From contig CP012809.1 of assembly GCA_001936135.1 (NCBI GenBank), forward strand, positions 4,823,501 to 4,887,500: DNA of 64,000 nt, given 5' to 3'. The notes beneath the pieces were generated by a model that searched no databases, had not been told where the DNA came from, and saw only the letters and a program-made list of their open reading frames with translations. Made by a program: the position numbers and the translations under genes. Positions 10,303 to 21,165 of this stretch are shown here, one piece after another; position 1 is the first letter of the stretch, and each line of letters starts with the position of its first letter. This stretch comes from Saccharomycopsis fibuligera x Saccharomycopsis cf. fibuligera (lineage: Eukaryota; Ascomycota; Saccharomycetes; Ascoideales; Saccharomycopsidaceae).

Positions 10303-11495
10303 CTGAGCTAATTATATAGCCATTGTATATGTAAATATTTTCTTTTACATGCCCCTTGTACTATTTGGGCAAAATAATTCAAAAAAACAGAAAATCTCTT
10401 TTTGTTTGAAAGGAAGCATTTCCACTTTGGTGTTCAAGTTCCTACTGAATTTCTCAATATATATATAAATATATGTACATAACCCAGACTATTGGGAGGA
10501 CAGCTGATGGTATATTAGCTATATATAACTAACTAGAGACTTCAGGAAGTGTTGTGCTAAGAGAACATTTAATTTATTCTAAACGGGAAGCTAATGTTGA
10601 AAATACAAAAGATAAGGCTGATAGCAATGATAGAATACATGAAAGAGTAAAAGAATAGAGGTCACTAGACCTAAGACGAAGAAAGGTGTGAATTGATTGT
10701 AGACTTAAGTTACAAAGAACATTCATCGAAATGCGAATCTACGATCACATCTTCAAATACTTTATACTTGAATCTAATCATCGTTTCTCTTTCTTTTTCC
10801 TTTACTTCATTTACACTTTATTTAGTTCTATTTTGTATCTTGGCATTTCCTGATTGGGCTAACTAACCAAATATAATTGCTGTATTTTTGCTTTATTATA
10901 TACTTGATACATCAACAATTAACGATTAATTTACCACCATTTATGTATGTATACAATTATGAAATATCTTAGGATAATAAGTACATTTAGTACAAGCTCT
11001 TTTAAACTAACAAACTGTCAACGACCCATGCGTTCTTCTCATTCTACAGCTAAAAGAAATATTCCATTTGCAACAGTAAGATTTGGTCGGAGATTCAAAA
11101 ATGCTAACACTAAGAGAAAAGAAGACTACTAATACGAGGAATATAAAATAAATTTTTACAAATTATTATTGTGTTAAGCCAATTACCGTTTGCGTAAGCG
11201 ATTTCTGAGCTAGGTGCTAATGTTTGAAAACGTCGCTGTATTTTTAATCTGCAACAATATGCGTTTAGCTGCAGCAATATTGTGAACGATGCCCAATTTT
11301 CGTCTTATTTGTTTGTTTCTCCAGGGCATCGATAAAACTCACTAATCTTCATTGATGCTGCCATCTACAAAACAAATCTGTAGGAAAGCATTTCCATCAA
11401 AATTATTGCTACCAAAAGCCAAACTGTTTCCAATGTTTTTGCCGAAAAGCTGAGCAGCTTTTTCATATTCTTCTACTAAATATTCCTTCTGCGTA

Positions 11496-11497
<2 letters not shown>

Positions 11498-11526
<29 letters not shown>
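11498..11526. repeat. Poly(T) tract, 29 nt, DDC1 promoter
   Basis: Uninterrupted T run ending 87 bp before the DDC1 ATG. Poly(dA:dT) at this distance commonly keeps yeast promoters nucleosome-free, so it is a likely core-promoter component here. Confidence 0.75.
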
Positions 11527-11613
11527 CAAGTTATTGTTTTCAGTATTGTTGATCACTACTATAAGACTTCATCTTCTCGTTCCAATTTCAACTACTAGAG
11601 GTATCAAAACACA

Positions 11614-13503
11614 ATGTCATTCCAAGCAGTGATCAAGGATCAAGAGTCGAAGCAAATATGGTGCAAATCAATTGGTTCACTTGCATCTATTGCTGACAAT
11701 ATGAAGATCATTATAACCAAAAGTTTCATGAGTCTATCAGCGCTTAACACATCTCGAACGGCAAATATTGATATTATATTCAGAAGCGAGTTTTTTGATA
11801 AATACGCATTTACGTACGACACAGATAATGTGATACAGGATGGTTTTCAGCTAAATCATGATCAACGCCCAAATCAGTATGCACCGTTTAGTGAAAGAAG
11901 AGATCCTGATCAAGAAAACAGCACAGATCATGCTAGTTATAGTTTTGTTATTCTGTCTCGGTTTTTGTCAGTATTATTCAAAGTGCCTGATGATGACGAG
12001 TATACCCTATCTATTAATTTTGAGCGCAAGTGCCCCAAGACTCATAGATTCAGGTTATTGATTGAGAAAGTTTCAAAAAAACTTGTGAAGAAACAGTTCA
12101 GCCCAGCATTTCAGCCCTGCTCATTAGATAATAAAGATGTATTGAGAGTGTACAAGAGAATGCTAAGCAAGTTATGGAGCTCTTACCAAGTATCTGACCT
12201 TGATGATTTCAGAATTGGTAGCGATACTCAAGAAAACAGTACTGGCATTTTGGCGAATTTGAACAATATCAATAATGATGTGCAAGACAATGCTGTAAAC
12301 TACCTTATTTTGGAAACTGTGGTTCTCAAGAAATTTTTGGAAGTAACACCCAGCTCAATTGAGGATTTTCAAATAAATATCAAAAAATCAATCAACAGAT
12401 TACATTTTATTGCGTTTTTGAAACCAATAAAGAAGGACAAAGTTTATATACGACAGCCAATGTCATTATGTGTATCTATTGGTATGGAAGACTTGATTGA
12501 TCAATTTTTGCATCCAGCGGCTGATCAAGATAATGATGTGATAAAAGTGACGTTCAGGCTTAAAGAATTAAAAACTTTCATTTCATTAGCATCACTGACC
12601 TTCATGTTGAATAACAGCGGCAATGCAAATATGCTACTCAGTGAACCTAATGGAATAGACAATAACATAGATAGAAATCATGGGGAAGGAAGTATGTACA
12701 GCAATGGAGAAAATAATACTTTTGAGATTTTTTTTGCTGGTAATGGGAATCCAATAGTGTTTGAGTCAAATTTAAAACGAGGACTAGTGAATATAAAGCT
12801 AACACAGATTACCGATACTGATGAGAATATCAACATTGACAAACCTACTGAATTGCCAGATTTGCGGAAAAGACATTTACCTGACTACAAGATTATTAAA
12901 AATGCTAGACGAAGAACTGAGCAGCAAACTGCTGTTAATAACAGTGCCAATGATAACGCCAAACAGAGTGAAGTACCATACGATGAATTTGAAGCTCACA
13001 TGAGACAGATTGTTGACAATGGGGGTAATAATCACAACAGAAGTCATAATAATAATAATAATAATAACAATAATGATAATCGAACTCCACTTTTTGTTGA
13101 AGATAATGATTTGTTACACCATAGTTCCATCACTGGTAACAATAGCCCACAAACCGCTACTAGAAAACTTGCAAGATTAACAGGAAAAAGAAGAAGCAGG
13201 ACAAACAATCTCATAGACGAGGATGATGATAATGACGACGGTGGTGCATTATATGATAGAAATGGCGATAATAGTGATGACGATTCAAACTTTAATTATG
13301 AGCACCAAGCGACAATAACTTGGAACACCACCGCTACTACAAGGGTGGATAATGGTGGTGGTGGTGGTGGTGGTGGTGATGGTGACAATGATAGAACAAA
13401 AAGAGCATTAGCAGATGATGAAGAGAATCAAGATGATAACGGTGAGGACGAAGGGATTGGAAGAACTCAACTTATCAAAAGGGTCAAAGGGTTGTTTGAT
13501 TAA
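11614..13503 (+). CDS. DDC1: DNA damage checkpoint clamp subunit Ddc1 (Rad9 homologue)
   Basis: A 629-residue subunit of the 9-1-1 sliding clamp (Ddc1-Mec3-Rad17), which is loaded at damaged DNA and activates Mec1 in the nucleus. The N-terminus MSFQAVIKDQESKQIWCKSI aligns with S. cerevisiae Ddc1 (MSFKATITESGKQNIW). The two PCNA-like domains span about residues 1-415. The last residues GIGRTQLIKRVKGLFD match the conserved Ddc1 end GLGLTQVEKPRGIFD. The tail (about 420-629) is disordered: an Asn run near 480, acidic Asp/Glu patches, nine consecutive Gly near 585 (GGT repeats), and ITWNTTATTR, which resembles the TVTWGKA segment of yeast Ddc1 involved in Mec1 activation. In-frame CTG codons, for example at 11953-11955 (residue 114), may be Ser. 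Length matches S. cerevisiae (612). Confidence 0.93.
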   Translation: MSFQAVIKDQESKQIWCKSIGSLASIADNMKIIITKSFMSLSALNTSRTANIDIIFRSEFFDKYAFTYDTDNVIQDGFQLNHDQRPNQYAPFSERRDPDQENSTDHASYSFVILSRFLSVLFKVPDDDEYTLSINFERKCPKTHRFRLLIEKVSKKLVKKQFSPAFQPCSLDNKDVLRVYKRMLSKLWSSYQVSDLDDFRIGSDTQENSTGILANLNNINNDVQDNAVNYLILETVVLKKFLEVTPSSIEDFQINIKKSINRLHFIAFLKPIKKDKVYIRQPMSLCVSIGMEDLIDQFLHPAADQDNDVIKVTFRLKELKTFISLASLTFMLNNSGNANMLLSEPNGIDNNIDRNHGEGSMYSNGENNTFEIFFAGNGNPIVFESNLKRGLVNIKLTQITDTDENINIDKPTELPDLRKRHLPDYKIIKNARRRTEQQTAVNNSANDNAKQSEVPYDEFEAHMRQIVDNGGNNHNRSHNNNNNNNNNDNRTPLFVEDNDLLHHSSITGNNSPQTATRKLARLTGKRRSRTNNLIDEDDDNDDGGALYDRNGDNSDDDSNFNYEHQATITWNTTATTRVDNGGGGGGGGDGDNDRTKRALADDEENQDDNGEDEGIGRTQLIKRVKGLFD

Positions 13504-13831
13504 TTTGTGAAAGAAGCTATGACAGCTTACTGGTAGGGTGTTTTATTGCATAATTGTGGAGCTGTGGTTGTGTTATTGATGCATCGGTGATGCTTGCACC
13601 CGCACTACGGGTGCATCCTCGGGGATTAGTACGCCTCAAAAAGGGGGTAGAACAGGAACTTCCGTGTGGCATGGCAAAAAGGCCATTGTAGTTATGCTGA
13701 TCTACAGACTCAAAACAATTTTATACGGTATTGTAAATACTCTTTCAACTAACCATTTCAATATACTTGTATTACATCAAAATTTTTATAAACTTGGTAG
13801 AAAATCTATATAAACACCATCAATTCGTAGC
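13504..13831. other. Convergent intergenic region DDC1 / XYL1 with GC-rich hairpins
   Basis: Contains two adjacent inverted repeats, 13581-13593 and 13595-13615, and then a G-rich segment around 13640-13650. The rest is AT-rich and probably carries the poly(A) sites of both genes. Confidence 0.5.
13595..13615. repeat. 8-bp perfect hairpin between convergent genes
   Basis: TGCACCCG, loop CACTA, then CGGGTGCA. A second small hairpin GCATC-GGT-GATGC lies just upstream at 13581-13593. It is GC-rich in an AT-rich setting, about 90 bp past the DDC1 stop and 215 bp past the XYL1 stop. It could be an RNA 3' structure or a binding site. Confidence 0.6.
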
Positions 13832-14806
13832 TTAGATAAAAGTAGCAATCTTTTGTTCTGGTTTTTCAGCCCAGTCAAATGGATCATTGAATCTCAAACC
13901 AATGTCAAGACTGTTAATTTGTTCAATTTCTTCTTTTGTCAAGTCAAAGTCTTCAACCTTTAAGTTAGACAACAATCTTTCCTTCTTTGAGGATTTTGGA
14001 ATAACAGCAATACCTCTTTGAGTAGCCCATCTCAATAAGACTTGAGCATTAGATCTGTCATGATTCTTAGCAATGCTTGCAATCTTGTCACTTTTAAGTA
14101 AAGAGTCAACATGTTTGACCTTAGGGTGGTTTAACTCAATAAAAGATTGAGGACCAAACGAAGAGTAAGCAGTAACCAAAATGTTTTTGCTTTGAGCATA
14201 TTGAATCAATTTTGGTTGAGTCAAGTATGGGTGGTGTTCAATTTGCAAAACTGCTGGTGGGATTCTTGCGCTTCTCAATAAGTCTTCAAGCAAAGCACCT
14301 CTAAAGTTGGAGACACCTAAAGATTTGATTTTGCCTTCATCAACAAGCTCTTCCAAAGCTTTCCAAGTTTCGGAAATTGGAACATCTTCGTACTCGAAGT
14401 TACCTTTTTCTCCAGTAAAAAGACCAGGTGGGTATTTTTCTTCAATTGGGACGTATTTGAAGGCAATTGGGAAATGGATGTAAAAGATGTCAAGGTAGTC
14501 TAACTTCAAGTCAGACAAAGTTTTTTCCAAAGCTTTTCTGACGTTCTTTGGGTGATGGTAATTGTTCCACAACTTGGAAACCACAACAAGGTCTTCTCTC
14601 TTGACTAAGCCATCAGCAATTGCTTTGTTGAAACCTTCACCGGCTTGAACTTCGTTTCCGTAGTCTTCAGCGCCATCAAACAATCTGTAACCGGCCTCAA
14701 TGGCTTCATAGACTCTTTGAGCGGTTTGGTCTTGAGGGATTTTCCAAAGACCCAAACCAACTAATGGGATTTGACGGCCGTTATTCAAAGTAACAGTGGA
14801 AGCCAT
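13832..14806 (-). CDS. XYL1: Xylose reductase (aldo-keto reductase 2 family)
   Basis: 324 residues, the usual length for yeast xylose reductase. It reduces D-xylose to xylitol with NAD(P)H in the cytosol, the first step of xylose use; it also reduces other aldoses. The catalytic tetrad is visible: Asp44, Tyr49 (in DGAEDYGNE), Lys78 (VVSKLW) and His111 (YIHFP). The cofactor-binding signature is [11 protein letters not shown] near residue 270. Candida tenuis enzyme has KSN-LPER there, where Lys274, Asn276 and Arg280 contact the cofactor; here Asn is Ser, while Lys and Arg are kept. That may shift the NADPH/NADH balance, but the sequence alone cannot say how. A TATAAATA box and a Mig1-like CTGGGG lie 145-170 bp upstream. 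A GRE3-type general aldose reductase is the alternative name. Confidence 0.92.
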   Translation of the reverse strand: MASTVTLNNGRQIPLVGLGLWKIPQDQTAQRVYEAIEAGYRLFDGAEDYGNEVQAGEGFNKAIADGLVKREDLVVVSKLWNNYHHPKNVRKALEKTLSDLKLDYLDIFYIHFPIAFKYVPIEEKYPPGLFTGEKGNFEYEDVPISETWKALEELVDEGKIKSLGVSNFRGALLEDLLRSARIPPAVLQIEHHPYLTQPKLIQYAQSKNILVTAYSSFGPQSFIELNHPKVKHVDSLLKSDKIASIAKNHDRSNAQVLLRWATQRGIAVIPKSSKKERLLSNLKVEDFDLTKEEIEQINSLDIGLRFNDPFDWAEKPEQKIATFI

Positions 14807-16177
14807 TGTGAAATGTGTGATAAAGTTGTGTATAAAAGGTAATAAAAGGTCAATTGGTTCCTAAAAAAACAGAATTGATTGAGTAAAACAAAAAACCATA
14901 TGAAATAACAAAAAAGAACGAATAATGGTGAAACAAGAGGGCTCCCTTGCTATTTATAATGCGGATCCTGGGGGAGGTGAACGGGGGCAGTTGCTACCAT
15001 ACTTTAGCCTAATCGCGCGTGCTCATGAGCAGGATGATGTCACGTTTTCTTCCAGAATCCTCCCTAGCCTATAGCTTATAACTATGCAAAGTTCACTACT
15101 GTACGATATGATATAATATACTGTGATAGTGATGATTAGAAGAAACTTGACTGTGTTATTGAGATGCCCACAAATCAGTATGCCATATCACCAAGCTTTG
15201 CTACAGCAGCCGGCCAGCATCAAGTGCTTTGATGAGACTATCCACTGATAGACACAACTGCCCACAGGCGCAATGAATACTACACCGAAGAAGGTCTATA
15301 GAACTTTCATTGACATTAACTTGCCATCTTCCCAGGGCTCGAAATACACGTTCTTGATCTGCTAATTATATGGATCAAAAAGGGCGCAAAAGTGCTTCTA
15401 CAAATATTTGCAATCATACAATCATTGAAAAGCAATCGATGACGGGTACCGTTAGTGGGATGGTGCCAGGGACGATGGCCAAGGAGGTGTGAATTGGATA
15501 GTACCTGGAAAGTCAATAAAGGTGGGCTGAACTGTGCGGATATGGAGAAGCCGGAGAATATGTCCGATGGAATTGAAACAGTTGCCGCATCTGATCTCGG
15601 CACTCTTCCACGACAAACTCTGTTCACAATATCCTGATCTTGTGCCAATGACTACTTTCACTATACAATACTTAATGTGTCTAGACACATACTTTTCTAG
15701 TGATTATATAGTGTGTAGATACTCCACATAAGCAATTCCTTTTTCATATACAACAGTGCACCACCATAATATATGGGGGTTGCTAAACCTTATAAATGCC
15801 ATCCCTTACAACATACATACGCTTTTTCTGGGAGACAATCAGCTTTAGATACACTACCTAACCTTGCTTCCTAAGATTCAGCACTACGCTCTTTCTTAAT
15901 GGTTTTAATCCAAGCTAACTCAAAGCGAGTCATTCGGCAGACTCTCGGTGTTACATTACTCATGATCCGTAAATCTAGTACAAAACACAAACAAACAAAC
16001 AAAGAAAAAAAAAGAAAAAAAAAAGGATTAATACAAACTAAGATATTAGATAAGTATGAAGTCGGGCATCAACGTACCTTTGCAAAACTCGATTAACATG
16101 ATAATCTCTGTGCCACTCAACAATCAACTTCAGCAGCTGTGACTTCTTATTAAAATTGAAATTTAATCTTTTGTTAT
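14807..16177. other. XYL1 promoter and region 3' of SSS1
   Basis: XYL1 and SSS1 are both on the minus strand, so this is the XYL1 upstream region and the SSS1 3' flank. Open frames of 60-110 codons at 15316-15731 overlap each other on both strands and lack motifs, so they are not called. A purine-rich A/G stretch lies at 15985-16025. No RNA gene was recognised. Confidence 0.5.
14951..14973 (-). promoter_or_regulatory. XYL1 TATA box and Mig1-like GC box
   Basis: TATAAATA on the minus strand (complement of 14951-14958) lies 145 bp before the XYL1 ATG. CTGGGG at 14968-14973 fits the Mig1 core SYGGGG; a longer G run follows at about 14982-14987. Xylose reductase genes in other yeasts are glucose-repressed, which agrees with a Mig1-type site but does not prove it. 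Confidence 0.45.
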
Positions 16178-17045
16178 TTAAACAATTAAGTAACGGATTG
16201 GAATGTGGACCTATAATGTACTTTGTTAGTATTCCCGTTTCTAGCTTGTAACTGTTGAAATGCTTCGCAATTGCCATAATTGTTAAAAAAAATACTTACC
16301 AACTTAATACCGTAACCAATGACACCCATAGCGATGAAACCAGCACCAACTGCTTTTATAATTTGAACATATTCTATGTTTTTGCGTTAGTAAACTGTAG
16401 AATTTTCTGAAAAATGGAAATAGAGGAGTTATGAAAATATGACGTCCATATCAAAAAATCGAATTGCTTGATGTTTGCTGCTGTTGCTTTTCACTCAATG
16501 CTGGCCCTAACTCATCATGCACTTGTGAGCTTCACTTCAATCACTTCGGAGTAAGTTTTCAGTTATGCAAAGTTGATTATTCTCCTATTCTTCTATTGTT
16601 TTAATTAACTTCTCCGGAGAACTAATATGCTTATGGTATTGGTTCAAAAACTAAACAAATAAGCATTTCGACGCAATAGCAAGGTACAACCAGAGCACAT
16701 ATCACAATCTCTACCGCTAGGCGCCATTTTGGAGCTTTAAAATGATTTAACTGAATCATAGAAATCCATTCTCTTGAGTCAATATCCAAAAAGGATTCCA
16801 ATGGCGGTTAACATAGATAAGCTCACAAAGCATAGATAAACCCCATTACGCAGCAAATTTGGCGAACTGAAATAAATACTGACACACTCTATTTCAACCT
16901 CAAAAGGTTCAAAATTCATGTATTCTCATTGTATTTTAGACATACCTTTTTGAGTTGGCTTAGCGCATTTCCGCACAAAGGCAGATCCATCCTTGACAAA
17001 TTCAACTGGAACTTCAACAACTTTTTCAAATCCGTCAGAGGCCAT
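16178..17045 (-). CDS. SSS1: Sec61 gamma subunit Sss1, two introns
   Basis: Three exons, 16946-17045, 16300-16373 and 16178-16210, encode 68 residues. The protein reads MASDGFEKVVEVPVEFVKD... then EYVQIIKAVGAGFIAMGVIG and ends VHIPIRYLIV. This is the SecE/Sec61-gamma family: an amphipathic N-terminal helix followed by one tail-anchoring membrane helix, and IHIPIRYVIV is the S. cerevisiae end. Sss1 clamps the Sec61 translocon in the ER membrane. Intron 1 (16374-16945, 572 nt) starts GTATGT and intron 2 (16211-16299, 89 nt) starts GTAAGTAT, a perfect U1 match. Both have TACTAAC (complements of 16386-16392 and 16225-16231) and end TAG. Splicing keeps the frame at QK/EYV and KL/VHI. The exons are too short to stand out as open frames. 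Length is 12 less than S. cerevisiae, all at the N-terminus. Confidence 0.93.
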
Positions 17046-17625
17046 TTTTGATTGTATCTATATTAATATTGGTTATTATGTGGTGTTTATTAGAAAACCT
17101 TGAGTTGGGTTGGGTCGGGTTGGTGGTGATAGTTTGTGTTGTTGTAGATGTATTATTTGACGTTGCCCGCGGCCTGTTTTTTTCAGCATATGTTTCTATT
17201 ATCGATCGTTCACCGATTGATGCTGTGTCCATAACTTATGCGCTTTTCAAGTTACCCTGCTTGTTTACCCCGTACTATGGCCAGCTATAGCCATACAGCC
17301 ATATAGCATACAGCTGCGACCTCAACAACAATGTGTGCAGATGTTTGACAGCAGAGAAAGTATGCTATGCTTTTTTGTTTGCTAGATTAAGCCTTCAATG
17401 GCGCCCCGTAACACCTATGGCCCTACAGTGAGCTATTTAAATAAAGTAAGTACCTTACCTTAATTACAAAAATTAATAGTAACCTGAACAGAAAGGCTGT
17501 CTAACATGTAATTCTAGAGAAAAAAAAAAGAAATGTAAGAGCACTAAAGACAGGGAAACAAGACGAAGCAAAATTTTTTAACAGACTAAAAGGGTTTTAT
17601 GTTAGAGTAAATATTAAAAGTATAC
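17046..17625. other. SSS1 promoter / VAC14 3' flank
   Basis: The SSS1-proximal 300 bp are rather GC-rich for this window; the VAC14-proximal part is A-rich. An open frame at 17048-17290 overlaps the promoter and has no motif. Nothing else was recognised. Confidence 0.45.
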
Positions 17626-20600
17626 CTATTTGATACTCTCCTTTCCAGCAATATCATGAGCTTGAGCATTCATATTACCACTGCTGCTGCTATTGGAATT
17701 CGACGCGTTACTTTTCGACAAAGGCTGCTGGCTACTGTTGTTGCTGGTATCAATGTTATTGATGCTTTTAGCGGGTCTGTTGTTGAGACTGCTCAGGCTA
17801 TTATTGGATACACTGTCGCCACTTGATGGTGATAAATGTCCACCAGTGGCAGCATTGTCACTATTAATATTATTAATATTATTGTTATTAGTATTATTAG
17901 TATTATCATTATTATCATCATTATTATTATTGTTGTTATTGTTGTTATTATTATTATTGTTGTTGCTGGTGTTATTCTTTAGAACGCTGTGGCCCTGGGT
18001 GGCTCTTTTCACTGCTGTATTATTACTCTCATTATCATTTTTCTTATTTTTGAGATTGGTATTGGAATTGTTATTCTCATTTGCTTCTGGTAACTTCAGA
18101 ACACTAACACCACTTATACTGCTGTTGGTGCTATGAATAGCGCTATTTGTGTTACTATTATTACCAACTAGACCATTATGTGGCTTAAGAATGCTGCTTG
18201 CTGGTGTATGAGTTGTGTTTTTACTACCGGTTACCAAAGTGCTTGCGCTACTTGCGCTACTGTTCACATTATGAGGACTTGGTGTAGCAGCGTTTGAACT
18301 AGTATTATTACTGGCATTTATAATACCAGCAGTCAAGTTGTTGCTACTCGTGGTGTTATTGTGAATGCTACTAGCTCCACTACTAGCGCCACTATTATTG
18401 AAAATATTAGAGTATGTTGACAAATTGGAGGATTTGGTTGGTGCAGTTGGATATTTAGGATTACTGTTAGCAATGTTCAAACTTGAAATCTTGTTTTTCA
18501 ATGAAGTTATATTGCTCGTGTTTTCCTGACTATTGTGTTGATGATGAAAACCATAAGAGGAAGATCCATTATGGTGGGTATTTGAATGGGTGATGGTGCC
18601 ATTATTAATAATTGTGCTGTTATTACTGTTGCTACCAAGACTGCTGTTCCCACCAACAGCGGTTCTATTCAAAATTGGTAAATTGCTGGCAGTACTGTTA
18701 CTTGCAGATCGACTATGTGAAGCTTGCGCATCATAACGATCAAGACCCACTGACGGCGTGTTTTTAGCAAAATTTTTGATTGGTGAGCCAATACGGTTGC
18801 TGATTGCGGTTGCCAGAGCAGTATTGCGCAAAGGACGCAAACCAGAAGCTTGTCTATGAGAGGAAGCAGTGTTAGGACCCAATTTAGGGGTACCGGAATT
18901 AGTGAAAGTTGAGAAACCCAGCATACTATTTGTTGTACCAAAATCATCAGAAGCTTTATTCAGCTCACTTGGTTTGTTTTCATGTACACTTTCAGATGCG
19001 GTGGCAGTTGACTCAGTATCCCCATTGTTTTCATTGTTGTTATTACTAGAATTATTATTGACATTTGAGTTAGTTTTCAAGAATCTGTCAAGACGGACAT
19101 CTTCATGCTTTTGCTGAATTTCTCTAAAAACCTTGATTAATTCATTGTATTTCTGTTTTCTGCTACTTATTAATTTTGAGTTAGCGCTTGCAGCAGCCGC
19201 TGATGAAATTGATGTACCAGAGGGTGATAGAATGTTGTTTGAAGATGCGGATAAGATATTACTGTTAGCAGTGAATCCATTGATTGAGTTCAATCTTTTT
19301 TGTAAGATATCAAATACATTGGATTGTGGTAAAAGCATCAAAATACCATAGAGACATTTCAACAAATATGGGTATTTGTCAGGTTCCAAAAGCTGTAATC
19401 TTAACTTGACAAATACTGGACTTTCCAACAACTGCACAAGGATATCTAATTGGATCAACAAGTTCATTGTTATTTCAAATTCAACAAAAATTTTCAACAA
19501 ATTGTAAGCAAGCTCGTAATTTTGAGACAATAAACATAATGACAAGCATGCTGGTGCATTGTATGACCAAGACTTGAATATTGTGGCAAAAAGCTGCCAA
19601 TCTTCCTTGGTATGAATGTTTCTTAGTTTATTTCTTAGCTCAGCTAATTCTGGAGCAGTAATCAAATTGCTATTCAAGATTTGAACCATAATACCGATGA
19701 AACCGAGATTACTTTTCAAATTTTTAGAGCTAGTAACTGTCCTGCTTGCTCCAGACAGACCAGAAAAATTATCAATGTCAAACAAAACATGGGCTAATGA
19801 TTTGTAAATTCTTTCGGCATTCAAATTAGCACAAAGTTTTCTAATTATGAAGTTACCCTTTGTTTCTAATAATTTCCGATCGTTTTTAAAAAGTGAGGTC
19901 AAATCCATCATTAGCTGAGTAAATCTTGTATCATTAGCACTAGTGGAGATTTCTGATATAAGAATTACATCTTTTTCGATAGCCAACGATGATTCACCAC
20001 ATAAACTTTTCAATAAGATTTGGAAAGTTTTACTTAAGGAATTTGACAAAAATAGCTTGTATGATTTTTTGTGCAACATTATTAACCAATCAAGAAGAAG
20101 CAATTTGGTCGATTCATTAACATTGAGTAAGTTGTTAGTGATTATATTAATCAAAGAGTTGTAGACCGAATTGCCATCTTCGTTTGCTGGATCCAACAAC
20201 CTAGCGGAGTTTTTTAAATCGGTTGAATATATAAGAGCTCGTTTGTCTGGAGAGTATATCACTGCATTTTTAGCCTTTGAGTCATCTTTCGAGGTTGCCA
20301 TAGATGAAACGTCATGATCATTGTTGTTGATATTAGTGTTAGTGTTAGTATTGATGTTATTGTTTGTAACTCCTCCCGGTGGTGCAGTGTTAATATCTTC
20401 ATGGATAACAGTTTCGTCTAAATCTAGATACAAATAAATCAACTCCATTAAACTTCTGTTGATAAGATTGGCTCTTTCCCGGGTGGTACTTTTGGAATCA
20501 TTAGATGATAAAGTCATAATTAAAATTTCAAGTAAATCGCAAATTAAAGGAATGAAGCTCGTTGGAGTAATGTTCAACAAAGTTTCAATCCAATGCAACA

Positions 20601-21134
20601 CCTCAAATTGAACATCTTCATTCTTGTTATCCAAATTTGCAATCAATATTCTATTGATTTCAGGGAAATTCAAATGCACGTCTTGCAATGGGATGTAAAG
20701 AGCGCCATCAGTGTCATTATAATACGAATCTTCAATACTATCACTTTCATCCTCTTCCGAATCCTCACCAAAATCAGAACCTTCGTCTAAAGCACCTTCG
20801 TCATTATCAAAGTTTTCAGGTGCTGAACGGTCTATATCTTTACCATCATCAGTACCAGATTCATTATCTTCAATGTTTCCTTCTGACTCTTCATCACCAA
20901 AATCACCTCTTTTGTCCTTTTTTCTTAATTTGGCATCATCTTGTTTATATCTTGATATGAGTATATCTGTTGAATTCAAGCTGGCAGCCCGTTGTTGAGA
21001 ATCTTGCTGTTGTTGATTTTCTTTTGGTTGCGATCGTGGTTGTCCTTGATCTTCCTGCTGTTGATCCTCCTGCTGCGACTGCGACTGCGACTGCGACTGT
21101 GACTGTGACTGCTGCTGTTGTTGTTGTTGCTGCT

Positions 21135-21165
<31 letters not shown>

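Larger units (their letters stand above)
9417..11613. other. 2.2-kb divergent region RPB11 / DDC1
   Basis: Unusually long for two housekeeping promoters. It holds a 25-nt poly(A) at 10278-10302, a 29-nt poly(T) at 11498-11526 just before DDC1, and an 8-bp inverted repeat at 11287-11294 / 11324-11331. An ATG-initiated frame of 61 codons at 10947-11132 ends in a basic tail but resembles nothing I know, so it is not called. The stretch 9900-10150 is less AT-rich than its surroundings and could be a non-coding RNA; I could not match it to a known class. Confidence 0.5.

Noticed and set aside
10947-11132. 61-codon ATG frame between RPB11 and DDC1
   Set aside because: No motif, no signal peptide, ordinary AT-rich codons. 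The frame length is expected by chance in this much DNA. Expression data would be needed.
15129-15250. GTGATGA ... CTGA pair upstream of XYL1 as a C/D snoRNA
   Set aside because: The terminal stem is only about four base pairs, and no convincing guide was visible.
15316-15731. Overlapping frames of 60-110 codons on both strands upstream of XYL1
   Set aside because: Mutually overlapping on opposite strands, no family resemblance and no splice signals.
17693-18136. 147-codon Leu-rich + strand frame
   Set aside because: It is the antisense of the Asn/Ser repeats of VAC14.
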